From: Gammaproteobacteria bacterium
GTDB taxonomy: Bacteria; Pseudomonadota; Gammaproteobacteria; Steroidobacterales; Steroidobacteraceae
DNA length: 35,711 nt
Assembly: GCA_016707425.1 (NCBI GenBank)
Contig: JADJHU010000012.1
Location: 1 to 35,711 of the forward strand
Direction: 5' to 3'
The position numbers were made by a program, and so were the translations under genes. Of this stretch, positions 34,642 to 35,711 are shown in pieces (position 1 is the first letter of the stretch; each line of letters starts with the position of its first letter). The notes beneath the pieces are model-generated. The model saw nothing but the letters and a program-made list of their open reading frames with translations, ran no database searches and had not been told where the DNA came from.

Positions 34642-34807
34642 GATGGAAGTGCTCCTCGGCCGCGCCTTCTCTCGGTACATCTGCGCCACAAATCTGGAAA
34701 AGCCGGGACTGCGCTGCTGCTGGTTGCCACCGCTCGCTCGCGGCCAGCTCGAGTCGCGCCTCATAGGCGACCGCCCGGTAGCGGCGGAACAGTGCGGCCG
34801 TCGTCAT
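34634..34807 (-). CDS. Possible small helical protein, 57 residues
   Basis: ATG 34807 opens FRRYRAVAYEARLELAASE, which resembles the short helical proteins of the YRARAAELRxxAExxxD type found in alpha- and gammaproteobacteria. The second half, including SRLFQICGA, is less regular and could contain a frame break. Its stop overlaps the likely GTG start of the SnoaL-like gene by eight bases, fitting the coupling pattern here. It would be the first gene of the minus-strand set and diverges from the OYE-type gene. Confidence 0.4.
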   Translation of the reverse strand: MTTAALFRRYRAVAYEARLELAASERWQPAAAQSRLFQICGADVPREGAAEEHFHRA

Positions 34808-34865
34808 GGCGTGTATTATCCACTCTGCCTGCCACCTCCGGCTTTAGCACACCCGGGTAATTGCG

Positions 34866-35711
34866 ATGTCCGGCACTCCTTCGCCCCTTCAGGTCCCGTG
34901 CGCATCGGTCCCATGCGGCTTCGCAACCGCTTCATCAAGTCCGGCGCCAACGAGGGCATGAATGTCGAGGCGCGCCCTCGAAGGCGCTGGTCAAACACCA
35001 TCGCGAGCTCGCTGCGGGCGGCGTGGCCCTCACCACCGTGGCCTACGGCGCGGTGAGCGCCCTCGGGAGCACGCTACGGCAATCAGATCTGGATCCGCCG
35101 AGAAATCCTGCCGGATCTGCGTGGCCCACCGATGCCGTGCACGCGGAAGGTGGACCGGATCTCCTTCCAGATCACGCATGGTGGCGCCTTCGTCACGGGC
35201 GTCGGGGTGAAGGGCCGACGATGAAGCGCCTCCTCCGGGATCAATCAGGGCGGGGCTGCTGCAGGGCAACTGGCGCCAGCGCGCCATGAACGAGACCGAC
35301 ATGGCCCGCGCGGCGGGCGAGGTTCGTCGAGCGCCGCGCCTCTGCCGGGAGGCAGGCTTCGATACCGTCGAGCTCCACATGGGCCATGGCTATCTCCTCA
35401 ATCAGTTCATCTCGCCACTCTCAAACAGGCGCCCGCGACGGCTACGGCGGCAGCGCCGGGAACCACGTGCGCTTTCCGGCGCGCGTGCTCTCGGCCGTGA
35501 AGGCAGTCGGCAAAGACCTGGCCGTCATCGCCAGATCAACGTGGCCGACGGTGTGCCCGGAGGCGCGACCACTCGAGGACGGAGCAATCACCGCGCGCGC
35601 TCGAGGCAGCGGGGGGCCGATCTGCGGTGCTCTCTGCCGGGCGCAACGTCGAGTCCGTCTGGTTCACTTTCGGCCGCACCGATGAACGTCGAGGAAATGT
35701 CGCGCGTGCTC
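34866..35711 (+). pseudogene. Old Yellow Enzyme-type NADH:flavin oxidoreductase, frameshifted and cut by the window end
   Basis: Joining plus-strand frames from ATG 34866 gives an OYE-family FMN TIM barrel: GPVRIGPMRLRNRFIKSG (N-terminal hallmark, about 34890-34945), EGMN, then a GGVALTTVAYGAVSA stretch, FQITHGGAFVTGVGVKG (about 35165-35220), MGHGYLLNQFISPLS (about 35380-35420), RDGYGGSAGN (the typical NxRxDxYGGSxxNR element, about 35430-35465) and LSAVKAVGKDLAVIA. The order and spacing follow the 2,4-dienoyl-CoA reductase/OYE family. At least five frame changes occur in 850 bases. An ene-reductase of this kind could reduce an enone of the pathway. The 3' end lies beyond 35711. Confidence 0.75.

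Noticed and set aside
1..35711. CRISPR arrays, tRNAs, insertion sequences, attachment sites
   Set aside because: No regularly spaced repeats, cloverleaf-like segments, transposase motifs or terminal inverted repeats were seen on either strand.

Overview
The window looks like a chromosome segment of a high-GC proteobacterium, most likely a gammaproteobacterium of the Steroidobacter/Nevskia/Xanthomonas side. The evidence is a Xanthomonas-type PEP carboxylase signature, a LoiP-like M48 lipoprotein, a TonB-dependent receptor and dense Shine-Dalgarno-led operons with many ATGA/GTGA stop-start overlaps. The lineage is an inference. No rRNA, tRNA, CRISPR array, insertion sequence or phage gene was seen.

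Layout. (a) 1-5305, minus strand: housekeeping chain M48 lipoprotein, CitE-like lyase, PEP carboxylase (ppc), DOMON-like protein and DUF1343 (NamZ-type) protein, almost all broken by frameshifts although their motifs are intact. (b) 5590-12144: cytochrome P450 (+), a minus-strand set (SnoaL-like, APH-type phosphotransferase, AttH/CrtC-like protein) and a divergent TonB-dependent receptor (+). (c) 12225-19187, minus: SDR, AttH/CrtC-like paralogue, Tat-exported flavoprotein, DUF1214 protein, sulfotransferase, SDR. (d) 19493-20167, plus: TetR-family regulator. (e) 20239-25421, minus: DHRS1-like SDR, two KstD-like flavoproteins, a second APH-type phosphotransferase. (f) 25509-26393, minus: luciferase-like oxidoreductase. 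(g) 26534-31932, plus: DegT/E1-like PLP protein, aldo/keto reductase, GMC oxidoreductase, ketosteroid isomerase, internally deleted SDR, sugar-phosphate-isomerase-like TIM barrel. (h) 34807-31913, minus: small ORF, SnoaL-like, two unknowns, SnoaL-like, TIGR03617-type LLM oxidoreductase. (i) 34866-end, plus: broken Old Yellow Enzyme-type reductase running off the window.

How it works together (inference). An isomerase with the exact Tyr14/Asp38/Asp99 triad of ketosteroid isomerase, KstD-like flavoproteins, several SDRs, a P450, a GMC oxidase, an OYE-type reductase and an outer-membrane receptor together suggest uptake and oxidative breakdown of a steroid- or terpenoid-like polycyclic compound. 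The exact substrate cannot be read from sequence. Three intergenic regions (9713-9727, 19378-19392, 25471-25485) carry the same 15-bp motif TGG(A/C)ACA(Y)GT(G/T)(A/C)TAA. They lie at the receptor/SnoaL divergent promoter, the TetR/SDR divergent promoter and the head of the KstD-like operon. This points to one regulon controlled by the TetR protein encoded in the middle.

Quality caveat. Frameshifts are dense at both ends and sparse, often in homopolymer runs, in the middle. Because conserved motifs survive on both sides of each break, many are probably sequence errors and not true gene decay. Two in-frame internal deletions (30737-31150 and around 31300) are of a different kind.
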